Assembly: GCA_004551945.1 (NCBI GenBank)
Contig: SFPN01000009.1
Span: forward strand, 1 to 64,000
Reading direction: 5' to 3'
DNA length: 64,000 nt
From: Clostridiales bacterium
GTDB taxonomy: Bacteria > Bacillota > Clostridia > Oscillospirales > Oscillospiraceae
The notes under the pieces were generated by a model. That model saw only the letters and a list, made by a program, of their open reading frames with translations. It was not told where the DNA came from and ran no database searches. Below, piece by piece: positions 50,520-58,976 of the stretch. The translations under genes and the position numbers were made by a program. Position 1 is the first letter of the stretch. Every line of letters starts with the position of its first letter.

Positions 50520-51722
50520 TCAGGCCTGCCGGTGCTGCTGGATCTCGTCCAGCAGCTGGGCGGCCACCTGGTCCTTGCCCATAAGGGGCAGCTGCTTGGT
50601 CTCCTCTTTGGTAATGATGGTGACCACGTTGGTGTCCACGCCGAAGCCGGCGCCTTCCACCTTCAGGTTGTTGGCCACAATCATGTCCAGGTGCTTTTTG
50701 TCCAGCTTGGCCCGGGAGTTTTCCAGCATGTCCCGGGTCTCCATGGAAAAGCCGCAGACGAACAGGCCGGGGTGACGGTTCTGGGCCACCCAGCCCAGAA
50801 TGTCGCTGGTGCGGGAGAGGGGGATGCTCATCTCCCCTTCCTTCTTCTTCATCTTGTCCTCAGCCACGTTGGCAGGACGGTAATCCGCCACAGCAGCAGC
50901 CTTGATAAGAATATCAGTCTCCGGCAGAGCCTCCTGGATAGCGGCCAGCATATCCGCCGCAGTGGTCACGGGCTTGGTCTCCACAAAGGGGACCGGGTCC
51001 AGAGCCACAGGTCCGGAGATCAGGGTGACCTGCGCCCCCCGGAGCATGGCCTCCCGGGCGATGGCATAACCCATGCGGCCGGTGCTGTGGTTGGTGAGAT
51101 ACCGCACCGGGTCCAAGGCTTCCTGGGTGGGACCGGCGGTCACCGTGACCCGGACCCCTGCCAGGTCCTTCTCCCGGGCGATCTCCCGGCAGATGTGGTC
51201 CAGCAGGACCTCGGGCTCCGGCAGCTTTCCGCTGCCCACTGCCTGACAGGCCAGCACGCCGCTGGCGGGCTGGATGATGCCGAAGCCGTACCGCTCCAAG
51301 GTTGCCAGATTGTCCTGGGTGATGGGGTTTTCCAGCATGGCGGTGTTCATGGCCGGGGCAACCAGCTTTTTGCACTTGGCAGCCAGCACCACGGTGGTGA
51401 GCATGTCGTCGGCAATGCCGTGGGCCAGCTTGGCGATCACGTTGGCGGTGGCCGGGGCGATCAGGATCAGATCGGCGGCAGTGGCCAGGGAGATATGGGT
51501 GATATCGTACTGGAAGTCCCGGGCGAAGGTATCCACCACGCACCGGTTGTTGGTGAGGGATTCAAAGGTCAGGGGTGTGATGAACTGGGTGGCGTTCTCG
51601 GTCATGACCACGTGGACGTCCGCCCCGGCCTTGCGCAGGGCGCTGGCCACGTTGGGCATTTTGTAGGCGGCAATGCCGCCGGTGACGCACAGCAGAACGC
51701 ACTTTCCTTGCAGATTTTCCAT
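50520..51722 (-). CDS. coaBC: Bifunctional phosphopantothenoylcysteine synthetase/decarboxylase
   Basis: A 400-residue fusion. The N-terminal CoaC flavin decarboxylase part has VTGGIAAYK, THISLATAADLILIAPATAN and the Cys loop ACQAVGSGKLPEPE; the C-terminal CoaB ligase part has VTAGPTQEALDPVRYLTNHSTGRMG and KAAAVADYRP. ATG at 51722 fits GGAG spacing better than the TTG two codons earlier. It works between coaX and later CoA steps. Confidence 0.95.
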   Translation of the reverse strand: MENLQGKCVLLCVTGGIAAYKMPNVASALRKAGADVHVVMTENATQFITPLTFESLTNNRCVVDTFARDFQYDITHISLATAADLILIAPATANVIAKLAHGIADDMLTTVVLAAKCKKLVAPAMNTAMLENPITQDNLATLERYGFGIIQPASGVLACQAVGSGKLPEPEVLLDHICREIAREKDLAGVRVTVTAGPTQEALDPVRYLTNHSTGRMGYAIAREAMLRGAQVTLISGPVALDPVPFVETKPVTTAADMLAAIQEALPETDILIKAAAVADYRPANVAEDKMKKKEGEMSIPLSRTSDILGWVAQNRHPGLFVCGFSMETRDMLENSRAKLDKKHLDMIVANNLKVEGAGFGVDTNVVTIITKEETKQLPLMGKDQVAAQLLDEIQQHRQA

Positions 51723-51751
51723 TCTCAACGCTCCATTTTCCGGCAGACAGC

Positions 51752-52144
51752 TTACATATCCTTCAGCAGGCCGTGCTTCTCATAGGTAGTGACCCGGGCG
51801 ATCTTGTTGTTCTCGTCCACAAAGACCACGTTGGGGTGATAGTCGTTTTTGACTTCCTCGGGGGTCATCTGGGCGTAGGACATGATGATGATCTTGTCCC
51901 CCACGCTGACGCAGCGGGCGGCTGCGCCGTTGAGACAGATCATCCCGGAACCGGCTTCCCCGGCGATGGTATAGGTCTCAAACCGGCTGCCGTTGTCGAT
52001 GTCCACGATCTGGACCTTTTCATATTCCAGAATCCCGGAGGCGTCCAGCAGATCCTGGTCCACGGTGATGGAACCCACATAGTTGAGCTCTGCCTGGACC
52101 ACAGTGGCCCGGTGAATCTTTCCCTTCAGCATTTCTACGGTCAT
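51752..52144 (-). CDS. panD: Aspartate 1-decarboxylase
   Basis: A 130-residue pyruvoyl enzyme making beta-alanine from aspartate. The self-cleavage site is Gly24-Ser25 in YVGSITVD, exactly at the family position. It supplies one of the two halves joined by PanC, whose gene lies directly upstream. Confidence 0.97.
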   Translation of the reverse strand: MTVEMLKGKIHRATVVQAELNYVGSITVDQDLLDASGILEYEKVQIVDIDNGSRFETYTIAGEAGSGMICLNGAAARCVSVGDKIIIMSYAQMTPEEVKNDYHPNVVFVDENNKIARVTTYEKHGLLKDM

Positions 52145-52148
52145 GTTG

Positions 52149-53003
52149 TTACGCTCCCTTTTCTACAATGAAGTTATCAATCAGGCGGGTCTTGCCGATA
52201 TAAACTGCCATAGCCACCAGAACGGTACCCTGAATCTGGTCCACAGGCATCATGGTCACGCCGTCCACGGCGGAGACATAGTCGATCCGGGCCAGAGGCT
52301 CTGTCTGGATGTTGGCGGTCATCGCCGCTACAATCTTGTTGGCGTCGGTCTCCCCTTCCTCCACCATCTTCTGGCCCAGGAAGATGGACTTGGACAGGAT
52401 CAGGGCTGCCTGCCGCTCCTCGGGGCTCAGGTAGGTGTTTCGGGAGGACTTGGCCAGACCGTCCTCTTCCCGGACGATGGGGCAGCCCACGATCTCGATG
52501 CCGTAAGACATATCCCGGACCATCCGGCGAATGATGGCCAGCTGCTGGGCATCCTTCTGGCCGAAAAAGGCCTTGTCAGGGGTTACGATATTAAAGAGCT
52601 TGGAGACCACGGTGCACACCCCACGGAAGTGGATGGGGCGGGTCTTGCCGCACAGCTGCTTGGGCATGTCAGAGAGAATTTCCACATAGGTGGCCGCATC
52701 CTCGGCGTACATCTCGGACACCTCAGGGTGGAAGACCATGGCGCAGCCGTGCTCCTCCAGCAGGGCGCAGTCCCGGTCGAAATCCCGGGGATAGGCCTCC
52801 AGGTCCTCGTTGGGGCCGAACTGGGTGGGATTGACAAAGTCGGAAGCCACCACCCGGTCACACATGGAGACGGCCTTATCCACTAAGCTGGCGTGGCCCT
52901 CGTGAAGGTAACCCATGGTGGGCACCAGGCCCACGGTGAGCCCCTCCTGCTTCCACGCCCGCACCTGGGCGCGCACTTCTTCGATGGTTGTCGCAATGAC
53001 CAT
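52149..53003 (-). CDS. panC: Pantothenate synthetase
   Basis: A 284-residue ligase joining pantoate and beta-alanine with ATP. The nucleotide motif PTMGYLHEGHASL, the pantoate-binding FVNPTQFGPNEDL and FGQKDAQQL are intact. ATG follows GAGGAG. It is four bases from panD and 11 from panB. Confidence 0.97.
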   Translation of the reverse strand: MVIATTIEEVRAQVRAWKQEGLTVGLVPTMGYLHEGHASLVDKAVSMCDRVVASDFVNPTQFGPNEDLEAYPRDFDRDCALLEEHGCAMVFHPEVSEMYAEDAATYVEILSDMPKQLCGKTRPIHFRGVCTVVSKLFNIVTPDKAFFGQKDAQQLAIIRRMVRDMSYGIEIVGCPIVREEDGLAKSSRNTYLSPEERQAALILSKSIFLGQKMVEEGETDANKIVAAMTANIQTEPLARIDYVSAVDGVTMMPVDQIQGTVLVAMAVYIGKTRLIDNFIVEKGA

Positions 53004-53014
53004 AGTTGATCTCC

Positions 53015-53899
53015 TCACAGTACAGAACAGATTTTAAAAGGTTCCTCGGGGTTATATTCCCGGTCCAGCCGGGACAGGATTGCGTCGGAGCAGTCGCTCT
53101 TGCTGTAGGACTCCTTGGCCGTGGGGAAGGAGCCGTCCTTCACCTGGCTGTCGTAATCCTGGAAGGCCCGCTTCATTATCTGGCCCACCTGGGCAAAGGT
53201 CTTAACAAATTTAGGCACGTGGTCGCCGTTGATGCCCAGCATATCCTGGAAAACCAGAACCTGCCCGTCGCAGCCACTGCCGGCGCCGATTCCGATGGTA
53301 ATGATGTCCAGCTTCTTGGTGATGAGGGCAGCCAGCTTGGGGGGCACGCACTCCAGCACAACGGCGAAGGCGCCGGCCTCCTGCACAGCCAGAGCGTCCT
53401 CCAGCACCCGGCGGGCGCTGTCCTCTTCCTTCCCCTGGACCTTAAAGCCGCCGTAAGAGTGGTAAGACTGGGGGGTCATGCCCACATGGGCGCAGACGGG
53501 AATCCCCGCGGCGGTAATGGCGCGGATCTGAGGACAGACCTCCTTGCCCCCTTCCAGCTTCACGCAGTCCACCATGGCTTCCTTCATCATCCGCCCGGCG
53601 TTGGTCAGCGCCTGCTCGGGCGAGACCTGATAGCTCATAAAGGGCATATCCAGCACCACAAAGGTATTTTTGCAAGCCCGGGCCACACTGCGGCCATAGA
53701 TAATCATCTCATCCACGGTGACAGGCAGCGTGTCGGGATAGCCCTGCATGGTCATGCCAAGGCTGTCGCCGACAAGGATCGTATTGATCCCAACTTCATC
53801 CATAAGGCGGGCGGTAGAATAGTCGTAACAGGTCAGCTGAGAAATTTTCTCTCCTCTGGCCTTCATTGCGGCCAGGGTGGCAACCGTATTCTGTTTCAT
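53015..53899 (-). CDS. panB: 3-methyl-2-oxobutanoate hydroxymethyltransferase
   Basis: A 294-residue TIM-barrel enzyme making ketopantoate. Metal and substrate loops (TILVGDSLGMTMQG, VVLDMPFMSYQ, CVKLEGG, VCAHVGMTPQS) are clear. Its ATG overlaps the preceding panG stop by four bases (ATGA). The product goes to the reductase encoded by that neighbour. Confidence 0.97.
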   Translation of the reverse strand: MKQNTVATLAAMKARGEKISQLTCYDYSTARLMDEVGINTILVGDSLGMTMQGYPDTLPVTVDEMIIYGRSVARACKNTFVVLDMPFMSYQVSPEQALTNAGRMMKEAMVDCVKLEGGKEVCPQIRAITAAGIPVCAHVGMTPQSYHSYGGFKVQGKEEDSARRVLEDALAVQEAGAFAVVLECVPPKLAALITKKLDIITIGIGAGSGCDGQVLVFQDMLGINGDHVPKFVKTFAQVGQIMKRAFQDYDSQVKDGSFPTAKESYSKSDCSDAILSRLDREYNPEEPFKICSVL

Positions 53900-54756
53900 A
53901 TACTCGATCCTTCCTTTAGTATGTCGTTCATGGGCGCATAGTCTGTGTCAGGGTGCTTTTTCCGGGCCAAGTCTGCCAGTTTCCGGGAGGCTGCCCGATA
54001 GAGCTGGCGGGAGGAGTCATCAGGCAGGCAGGCCAGATGCTTGGCGACGGTCTCTGTGTCGCACCGCTCCACCGGGCCGGTGAGAGCCGCCTCCGGCCCG
54101 TCCTGGATGAGATGCTCCAGGTTGGCCCGCATCAGGGGGGCCAGGGCGGAAAGGGCCAGCTCCTGGGAAAAGCCGCAGCTGCCCAGCAGCTCCAGGCTCT
54201 CCTGCACCAGGGCGCAGACCAGGTTGCTGGCCATGGCGCAGGCGGCGTGGTAGCGGACCTTCCCCTCTCCGGAGATGATCTGCACCCTGGGGCCCAGGGC
54301 CGTGAGCGTGTCCCGCCACCAGGTCAGGTGGGGGCCCTCCCCTTCCAGGCAGAAAAAAGCACCCGGCAATTCCCGATAGGCAGTGTACTTACTGCTGACA
54401 GGGAACAGCGGGTGGATCGAATAATGGTAAGCGCCGGTGTCTGCTACGCCGGGAAAAGCTTCCCGGGCAGTCATGGCGCCGCTGCAATGACAGATTTGTT
54501 TTCCTGTGAGCCCATACTCCCTCAGCTGGGTAAAAACCAAGGGAATCATTCCGTCTGGAACAGTCAAAAAGAGCGCGTCACTATCCTGAACCAATGACAT
54601 GAGGCTGTCGTATTGCTTCGTGCTGGTAAATAACGCCGCTTCCTGGGCCGATCCTTGGTGCCTGCTGTAGTAGCCGGTCACCGGAATGCCGCCCTGAACA
54701 AAAAACTTGCCCAGGGAGAAGCCAACTTTTCCTGCTCCTATGAATCCAATTTTCAT
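53896..54756 (-). CDS. panG: Rossmann/DUF2520 protein, likely ketopantoate reductase PanG
   Basis: A 286-residue dehydrogenase-fold protein with an N-terminal NAD(P) motif (IGFIGAGKVGFSLGKFF) and a C-terminal DUF2520 helical domain (VRYHAACAMASNLVCALVQESLELL). It resembles the alternative ketopantoate reductase PanG known from Francisella, enterococci and clostridia, and it heads a pan operon lacking panE, which makes that role likely. It is coupled to panB by a four-base overlap. Assignment rests on context plus family recall. Confidence 0.8.
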   Translation of the reverse strand: MKIGFIGAGKVGFSLGKFFVQGGIPVTGYYSRHQGSAQEAALFTSTKQYDSLMSLVQDSDALFLTVPDGMIPLVFTQLREYGLTGKQICHCSGAMTAREAFPGVADTGAYHYSIHPLFPVSSKYTAYRELPGAFFCLEGEGPHLTWWRDTLTALGPRVQIISGEGKVRYHAACAMASNLVCALVQESLELLGSCGFSQELALSALAPLMRANLEHLIQDGPEAALTGPVERCDTETVAKHLACLPDDSSRQLYRAASRKLADLARKKHPDTDYAPMNDILKEGSSI

Positions 54757-54912
54757 CGTATCACCCTGCTTTCTTTTCGGCAGGTGACGCGGTGCTTTTC
54801 CGTTCCGCAAAGACGGAGCTCCAGGGAATTTGCCGGTACAGTTTCCAATTCTTCGGAATACCATCCGCTTGGGTCCGGCGCTGAAAAAACAGCAGGCCAA
54901 ACCAACGCCGAC

Positions 54913-54941
54913 ATTGTAACATTCGACACAAAAGATGTAAA
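54913..54941 (-). promoter_or_regulatory. Promoter of the pan-coa operon
   Basis: On the minus strand TTTACA, a 17-base spacer and TACAAT, about 155 bases upstream of panG. The long leader shows no riboswitch that I recognise. Confidence 0.82.
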
Positions 54942-55004
54942 GGATTATTTTTAAAAATTGTAAAAAATTTGCGTCTCTTTTTCCCGTTTTCCGCAGAAAA
55001 TGAA

Positions 55005-55034
55005 CCGGGCCTTCCCGCACTCGGAAAGGCCCGG
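55005..55034 (-). terminator. Terminator of the second feo operon
   Basis: A 12-bp stem with one mismatch (CCGGGCCTTCCC with GGAAAGGCCCGG), loop of six, then T-rich sequence on the minus strand. Confidence 0.8.
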
Positions 55035-55044
55035 CTTCGGTTTG

Positions 55045-55212
55045 TCAAAGTTTGCAGTGGCAGGTTCCGCTGCATCCGGCGCAGCCGCCGCCGCAGGTGG
55101 ACTGACCGCGCTTTTTCTGGCGGACCAGATGGACGACGATGGAACCGACAATCACCGCCAGCACCGCGGACAGGACGATAGTACCTGCATTACTCGCCAA
55201 GAAATGTAACAT
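55045..55212 (-). CDS. FeoB-associated Cys-rich membrane protein (second locus)
   Basis: A 55-residue protein starting MLHFLASNAGTIVLSAVLAVIV: one membrane helix, then a basic linker (RQKKRG) and a tail with six cysteines (CGGGCAGCSGTCHC). It matches the small Cys-rich proteins that accompany clostridial FeoB and mirrors the partner of the first feo locus. It ends the second feo operon, 44 bases after feoB, with an AGGAGG-like site. Confidence 0.88.
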   Translation of the reverse strand: MLHFLASNAGTIVLSAVLAVIVGSIVVHLVRQKKRGQSTCGGGCAGCSGTCHCKL

Positions 55213-55256
55213 GGATGATTCCTCCTGTTTCGCAGTTTCGGGAAAGATGGTTCGGC

Positions 55257-57671
55257 TTAAACAGCAGCCTTAGACTTGCCTCTGCTCTTGAGGGTGGTGG
55301 CCTCCTTGTAGGGGCGGAAGAGCATATAGACAATCAGGACAATAAAGACAATCGCGACGATCACGCCGATGATGTTGGGGCTGCCGGTGAAGAGCATCCC
55401 CAGCTGATAGATGATGAGGGAGACCACATAGGCCAGGCCGCACTGGTAGCCGATGGCGAACCAGGTCCACTTGGCGGAGTTCATCTCCCGGCGGATGGCG
55501 CCGATGGCGGCAAAGCAGGGGGCGCACAGCAGGTTGAAGGCCAGGAAGGCATAGCCTGCCAGGGCGCTCATACCCTCGAAGTCCAGCACGCCGAAGACGC
55601 CCACGACCTCTTCCTTGGCCACAAGGCCCATGATGGTGGCAACAGTGGCCTTGATGTTTCCAAAGCCCAGGGGGGAGAAGATCCAGCAGATGGCGCCGCC
55701 GATGATGCCCAGGACGCTCTGCTCCAGCTCCATCTCGGTGCTGAACATAAACTGTCCGTCCACCACGCCGAAGCAGGAACCGGCCCAGATCACGATGGAG
55801 GCCAGCAGGATGATGGTGCCGGCCTTCTTAATAAAGGACCAGCCGCGCTCCCACATGGAGCGGAGGATGTTGCCCACGGTGGGCCAGTGATAGGCGGGCA
55901 GCTCCATCACGAAGGGAGCGGGGTCGCCGGAGAACATCCGGGTCTTCTTCAGCATAATGCCGGAGATGACGATGGCAGCAATACCCAGGAAGTATGCGCT
56001 GGGGCCTACCCACCAGGCGCCGCCGAAGATGGCCACAGCGATAAGGGAGATGATGGGCAGCTTGGCACCGCAGGGGATGAAGGTGGTGGTCATAATGGTC
56101 ATGCGGCGGTCCCGTTCATTTTCAATGGTACGGGAGGCCATGACGCCGGGGACGCCGCAGCCGGTGCCGATGAGCATGGGGATGAAGGACTTGCCGGACA
56201 GGCCGAAGCGGCGGAAGATCCGGTCCATCACAAAGGCGATCCGGGCCATGTAGCCGCAGGACTCCAGGAAGGCCAGGAAGATAAACAGCACCAGCATCTG
56301 GGGAACGAAACCCAGCACCGCGCCCACACCGGCCACAATGCCGTCCAGAATCAGGCTCTGGAGCCAGTCAGCGCAGCCCACGGCGTTCAGGCCATTTTCC
56401 ACCAGCACGGGGATGCCGGGCACCCAGGTGCCGAACTCGGAGGTGTCCGGGGCGTTTTCCATGGCCTCGTCATAGATGGCGGAAATATCGTACCCGGCCT
56501 CTGCCAGGGCGTCGCCGTAGGAGCCGTAGGCCTCGTCAAAGGCGCCGAAGTCCTCTTCCTCGATGGCGCCCAGGATGTCCTCCGCGCCAACCACACCGGC
56601 GTCCACGGCGGCCTGGACGTTCAGCACCAGCTCGTCGGTGTAGACGTTTTCCGCGGCGTAGTCGGCCATAGCGGACTCATAGGCTGCCGAACCGCTGCCG
56701 AAGAGGTGGAAGCCGTCGCCGAACAGGCCGTCGTTGGTCCAGTCGGTGACCCAGGTGCCAACGGTGCTCACGGAGATGTAGTAAACCACGATCATAACCA
56801 GGGCGAAAATGGGCAGGGCGGCAAACCGGTTGGTAACCACCCGGTCGATCTTATCGGAAACCGTCATCTGACCGGCGCTCTTCTTTTTGTAGCATCCCTT
56901 CAGCATAGAAGCGATGTAGACGTACCGCTCATTGGTGATGATGCTCTCAGCATCGTCATCCAGCTCCTCCTCGGCAGCCTGGATGTCCTTTTCAATGTGT
57001 GACATCACTGCCTGGGGAAGGTTCAGCTTTTCCAGCACCTTGTCGTCCCGCTCAAAGATCTTAATGGCGTACCACCGCTGCTGCTCTGGGGGCATGTCGT
57101 GAACCGCCGCCTCTTCAATGTGGGCCAGGGCGTGCTCCACTGCGCCGCTGAAGGTGTGCTGGGGGATGGTTGCGTCAGAACCCGCCGCGTCGATGGCCGC
57201 CTGGGCAGCCTCCATAACGCCGGTCCCCTTCAACGCAGAGATCTCCACCACCGGGCAGCCCAGCTCCCGGGACAGCTCTTTAATGTCAATATGGTCCCCG
57301 TTCTTCTTCACCAGGTCCATCATGTTGATGGCCAGCACCACGGGGATGCCCAGCTCTGTCAGCTGGGTGGTTAAGTACAGGTTGCGCTCCAGGTTGGTGC
57401 CGTCCACAATGTTCAGGATGGCGTCAGGCCGCTCCCCCACCAGATAGTTTCTGGCCACCACTTCTTCCAGGGTATAGGGAGACAGGGAATAGATGCCGGG
57501 AAGGTCCATAATGACCACGTCCTTGTGGCCCTTGAGTTTCCCTTCCTTCTTCTCCACCGTAACGCCGGGCCAGTTGCCGACGAACTGGTTGGAGCCGGTG
57601 AGGGCATTGAACAGGGTGGTTTTGCCGCAGTTCGGATTGCCCGCCAAAGCAATGCTCAGTTCTCGCGCCAT
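55257..57671 (-). CDS. feoB: Ferrous iron transporter FeoB (second copy)
   Basis: An 804-residue Fe2+ importer. G1 motif GNPNCGKT (11-18), DLPG, and NMMD define the G domain; the pore domain has the Gate segments GTGCGVPGVMASRTIENERD and the second-half repeats. An unusual acidic insertion of some 75-80 residues (about 310-420, rich in Asp, Glu, Ala and Tyr, e.g. GAIEEEDFGAFDEAYGSYGD) sits between membrane segments and should face outside. A DtxR-type palindrome lies just upstream of the start. Confidence 0.95.
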   Translation of the reverse strand: MARELSIALAGNPNCGKTTLFNALTGSNQFVGNWPGVTVEKKEGKLKGHKDVVIMDLPGIYSLSPYTLEEVVARNYLVGERPDAILNIVDGTNLERNLYLTTQLTELGIPVVLAINMMDLVKKNGDHIDIKELSRELGCPVVEISALKGTGVMEAAQAAIDAAGSDATIPQHTFSGAVEHALAHIEEAAVHDMPPEQQRWYAIKIFERDDKVLEKLNLPQAVMSHIEKDIQAAEEELDDDAESIITNERYVYIASMLKGCYKKKSAGQMTVSDKIDRVVTNRFAALPIFALVMIVVYYISVSTVGTWVTDWTNDGLFGDGFHLFGSGSAAYESAMADYAAENVYTDELVLNVQAAVDAGVVGAEDILGAIEEEDFGAFDEAYGSYGDALAEAGYDISAIYDEAMENAPDTSEFGTWVPGIPVLVENGLNAVGCADWLQSLILDGIVAGVGAVLGFVPQMLVLFIFLAFLESCGYMARIAFVMDRIFRRFGLSGKSFIPMLIGTGCGVPGVMASRTIENERDRRMTIMTTTFIPCGAKLPIISLIAVAIFGGAWWVGPSAYFLGIAAIVISGIMLKKTRMFSGDPAPFVMELPAYHWPTVGNILRSMWERGWSFIKKAGTIILLASIVIWAGSCFGVVDGQFMFSTEMELEQSVLGIIGGAICWIFSPLGFGNIKATVATIMGLVAKEEVVGVFGVLDFEGMSALAGYAFLAFNLLCAPCFAAIGAIRREMNSAKWTWFAIGYQCGLAYVVSLIIYQLGMLFTGSPNIIGVIVAIVFIVLIVYMLFRPYKEATTLKSRGKSKAAV

Positions 57672-57696
57672 GTTCTCTCTCCTTTACGATACATTT

Positions 57697-57714
57697 GGTT
57701 AGACAAAGCTAACC
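57697..57714. promoter_or_regulatory. DtxR-type operator upstream of feoB
   Basis: GGTTAG-ACAAAG-CTAACC, a perfect 6-6-6 inverted repeat in the gap between feoA and feoB, the same half-sites as the palindromes at the divergent dtxR promoter. Confidence 0.75.
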
Positions 57715-57727
57715 TTTTGGGGTAAAA

Positions 57728-57748
57728 AAACGGGAGATTCTCCCGTTT
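57728..57748 (-). terminator. Attenuator-like terminator between feoA and feoB
   Basis: AAACGGGAG pairs with CTCCCGTTT around a three-base loop; the minus strand then has seven T residues. It would let the feoA genes be expressed above feoB. Confidence 0.85.
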
Positions 57749-57775
57749 GATCGGTTCAAAACCCGGGGAGCAGAC

Positions 57776-57997
57776 TCACTCCACCTCAATCATTTCCGCG
57801 TCTGCCTTCCGCAGAGAAAGCTCATACCCGCGGACGGTAACCTCCACAGGGTCTCCAAGGGGAGCCACCTTGCGGACATAGACCTCCACGCCCTTGGTGA
57901 TGCCCATGTCCATAATGCGCCGCTTCACCGCGCCCTCGCCGTGGAGCTTCACCACGCGAACCGTCTGGCCGATTTTGGCCTGCCTGAGTGTGTTCAT
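57776..57997 (-). CDS. feoA: FeoA protein
   Basis: A 73-residue SH3-fold protein (GQTVRVVKLHGEGAVKRRIMDMGITKGVEV, DPVEVTVRGYELSLRKADAEMIEVE), thought to bind or regulate FeoB at the membrane. It is 13 bases after a second FeoA-like gene and upstream of feoB. Confidence 0.93.
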   Translation of the reverse strand: MNTLRQAKIGQTVRVVKLHGEGAVKRRIMDMGITKGVEVYVRKVAPLGDPVEVTVRGYELSLRKADAEMIEVE

Positions 57998-58010
57998 GTC
58001 TGCGCCTCCT

Positions 58011-58223
58011 TTACACCATAATCTTCCCTGCCATCTCCCGGCTGATGGCGATGCGGGAATCCTTTACATTGACAATCAGATCTCCACCGATGGCGGAAAT
58101 CACCGTAACCCGACCGCCTACCACAAAACCCAGGTTTTCCAGGTGCTTTTTGGTTTCCGGTTTTCCGCCAACTCTGCGAATGATATTCTCCTCGCCGGCG
58201 TCTGCAAACGTCAGGGGCATCAT
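58011..58223 (-). CDS. feoA: Second FeoA-like protein
   Basis: A 70-residue FeoA-family protein (EENIIRRVGGKPETKKHLENLGFVVGGRVTVISAIGGDLIVNVKDSRIAI) different from its neighbour. ATG at 58223 is chosen because GGAGG stands seven bases upstream; the earlier ATG lacks a site. It is first in the operon, directly under the operator region. Confidence 0.88.
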   Translation of the reverse strand: MMPLTFADAGEENIIRRVGGKPETKKHLENLGFVVGGRVTVISAIGGDLIVNVKDSRIAISREMAGKIMV

Positions 58224-58266
58224 GACTTCGCCTCCAGTTTCTATCATTGTATCCAGGATCTTTTTG

Positions 58267-58284
58267 GGTTAGCGCATTCTAACC
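58267..58284. promoter_or_regulatory. DtxR-type operator upstream of the feoA genes
   Basis: GGTTAG-CGCATT-CTAACC, a perfect 6-6-6 inverted repeat overlapping the -35 position of the likely minus-strand promoter (TACAAT at 58246-58251). Confidence 0.78.
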
Positions 58285-58298
58285 AACGAACGAAAGAA

Positions 58299-58320
58299 AT
58301 AGTTAGTCTTAACTAACTAT
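58299..58320. promoter_or_regulatory. Palindromic operator in the feo-dtxR intergenic region
   Basis: ATAGTTAGT-N4-ACTAACTAT, a perfect 9-4-9 inverted repeat containing the same TTAG half-sites, about 15 bases from the previous box. Confidence 0.75.
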
Positions 58321-58408
58321 TGCACAGTTTACCTCGTTTCCTCTTTGCTGTCAATGGTTTTTTGCGGTTTTTCTTCCCAGGCAAAAACTTTGGTTTTTCC
58401 CACAAGAA

Positions 58409-58424
58409 GTTAGCGCGCGCTAAC
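58409..58424. promoter_or_regulatory. Palindromic operator upstream of the dtxR promoter
   Basis: GTTAGCGCGCGCTAAC, a perfect 16-bp palindrome with the GTTAG half-site. With the two boxes to its left and the two promoters it fills the 325-base gap 58224-58548. Confidence 0.72.
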
Positions 58425-58488
58425 AACGGAAGCTGTGCAGATTCACAAGACAAAACCGGGAAGACGTCTTTCTCTCCCCTGCCTCCTC

Positions 58489-58517
58489 TTGAAAAAATGC
58501 GCCGTTTATGGTATTCT
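58489..58517 (+). promoter_or_regulatory. Promoter of the DtxR-family gene
   Basis: TTGAAA, a 17-base spacer and TATTCT, about 30 bases before the start codon. Confidence 0.8.
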
Positions 58518-58548
58518 ATTTTTATTCCCCGATAGGAAGGACGATACT

Positions 58549-58917
58549 ATGCATCTGCAGGAATCCGGCCAAATGTACCTGGAGACCATTTTGGTCCTGT
58601 CGAAAACCGGCAAGCCCGTGCGCTCTGTCGACGTGAGCGAATACATGGGGTTTTCCAAGCCCAGCGTCAGCCGGGCCATTGGTCTGCTGAAATCCGGCGG
58701 CTATGTAGCCGTGGACGAGGAAGGACACCTGACGTTAACAGAGAAAGGCAGAACCGTGGCGGAAAACATCTACGAAAAGCACACCCTGCTGACCCAGTTT
58801 CTGGTTCACTTGGGCGTGGACGAAAAAACCGCTGCCGAAGATGCCTGCAAGATGGAGCACGTCATCAGCGACGAATCCTTTGCCGCCATCAAAAAGCACG
58901 CGGGATATTCCCTTTAA
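58549..58917 (+). CDS. DtxR/IdeR-type iron-dependent repressor, short form
   Basis: A 122-residue winged-HTH metalloregulator. The primary metal site matches DtxR, not MntR: Met9 (QMYLETI, Asp in MntR), Cys100, Glu103 and His104 (CKMEHVISDE). His78 is kept but the rest of the ancillary site is not, and the SH3 domain is absent. It likely senses Fe2+ and represses the divergent feo operon through the TTAG palindromes. ATG follows AGGAAGG. Confidence 0.9.
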   Translation: MHLQESGQMYLETILVLSKTGKPVRSVDVSEYMGFSKPSVSRAIGLLKSGGYVAVDEEGHLTLTEKGRTVAENIYEKHTLLTQFLVHLGVDEKTAAEDACKMEHVISDESFAAIKKHAGYSL

Positions 58918-58924
58918 ACCCATC

Positions 58925-58962
58925 AAAAAAACTTCCCTGGTTTTCACCAGGGAAGTTTTTTT
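58925..58962. terminator. Bidirectional terminator between dtxR and glnA
   Basis: CTTCCCTGG pairs with CCAGGGAAG around TTTTCA, with seven As before and seven Ts after. Confidence 0.95.
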
Positions 58963-58976
58963 GCTTTCATTGGGAG

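Noticed and set aside
55215..57002. 595-codon plus-strand open frame rich in Gly, His and Asp
   Set aside because: Antisense to feoB; composition is the mirror of hydrophobic membrane codons.
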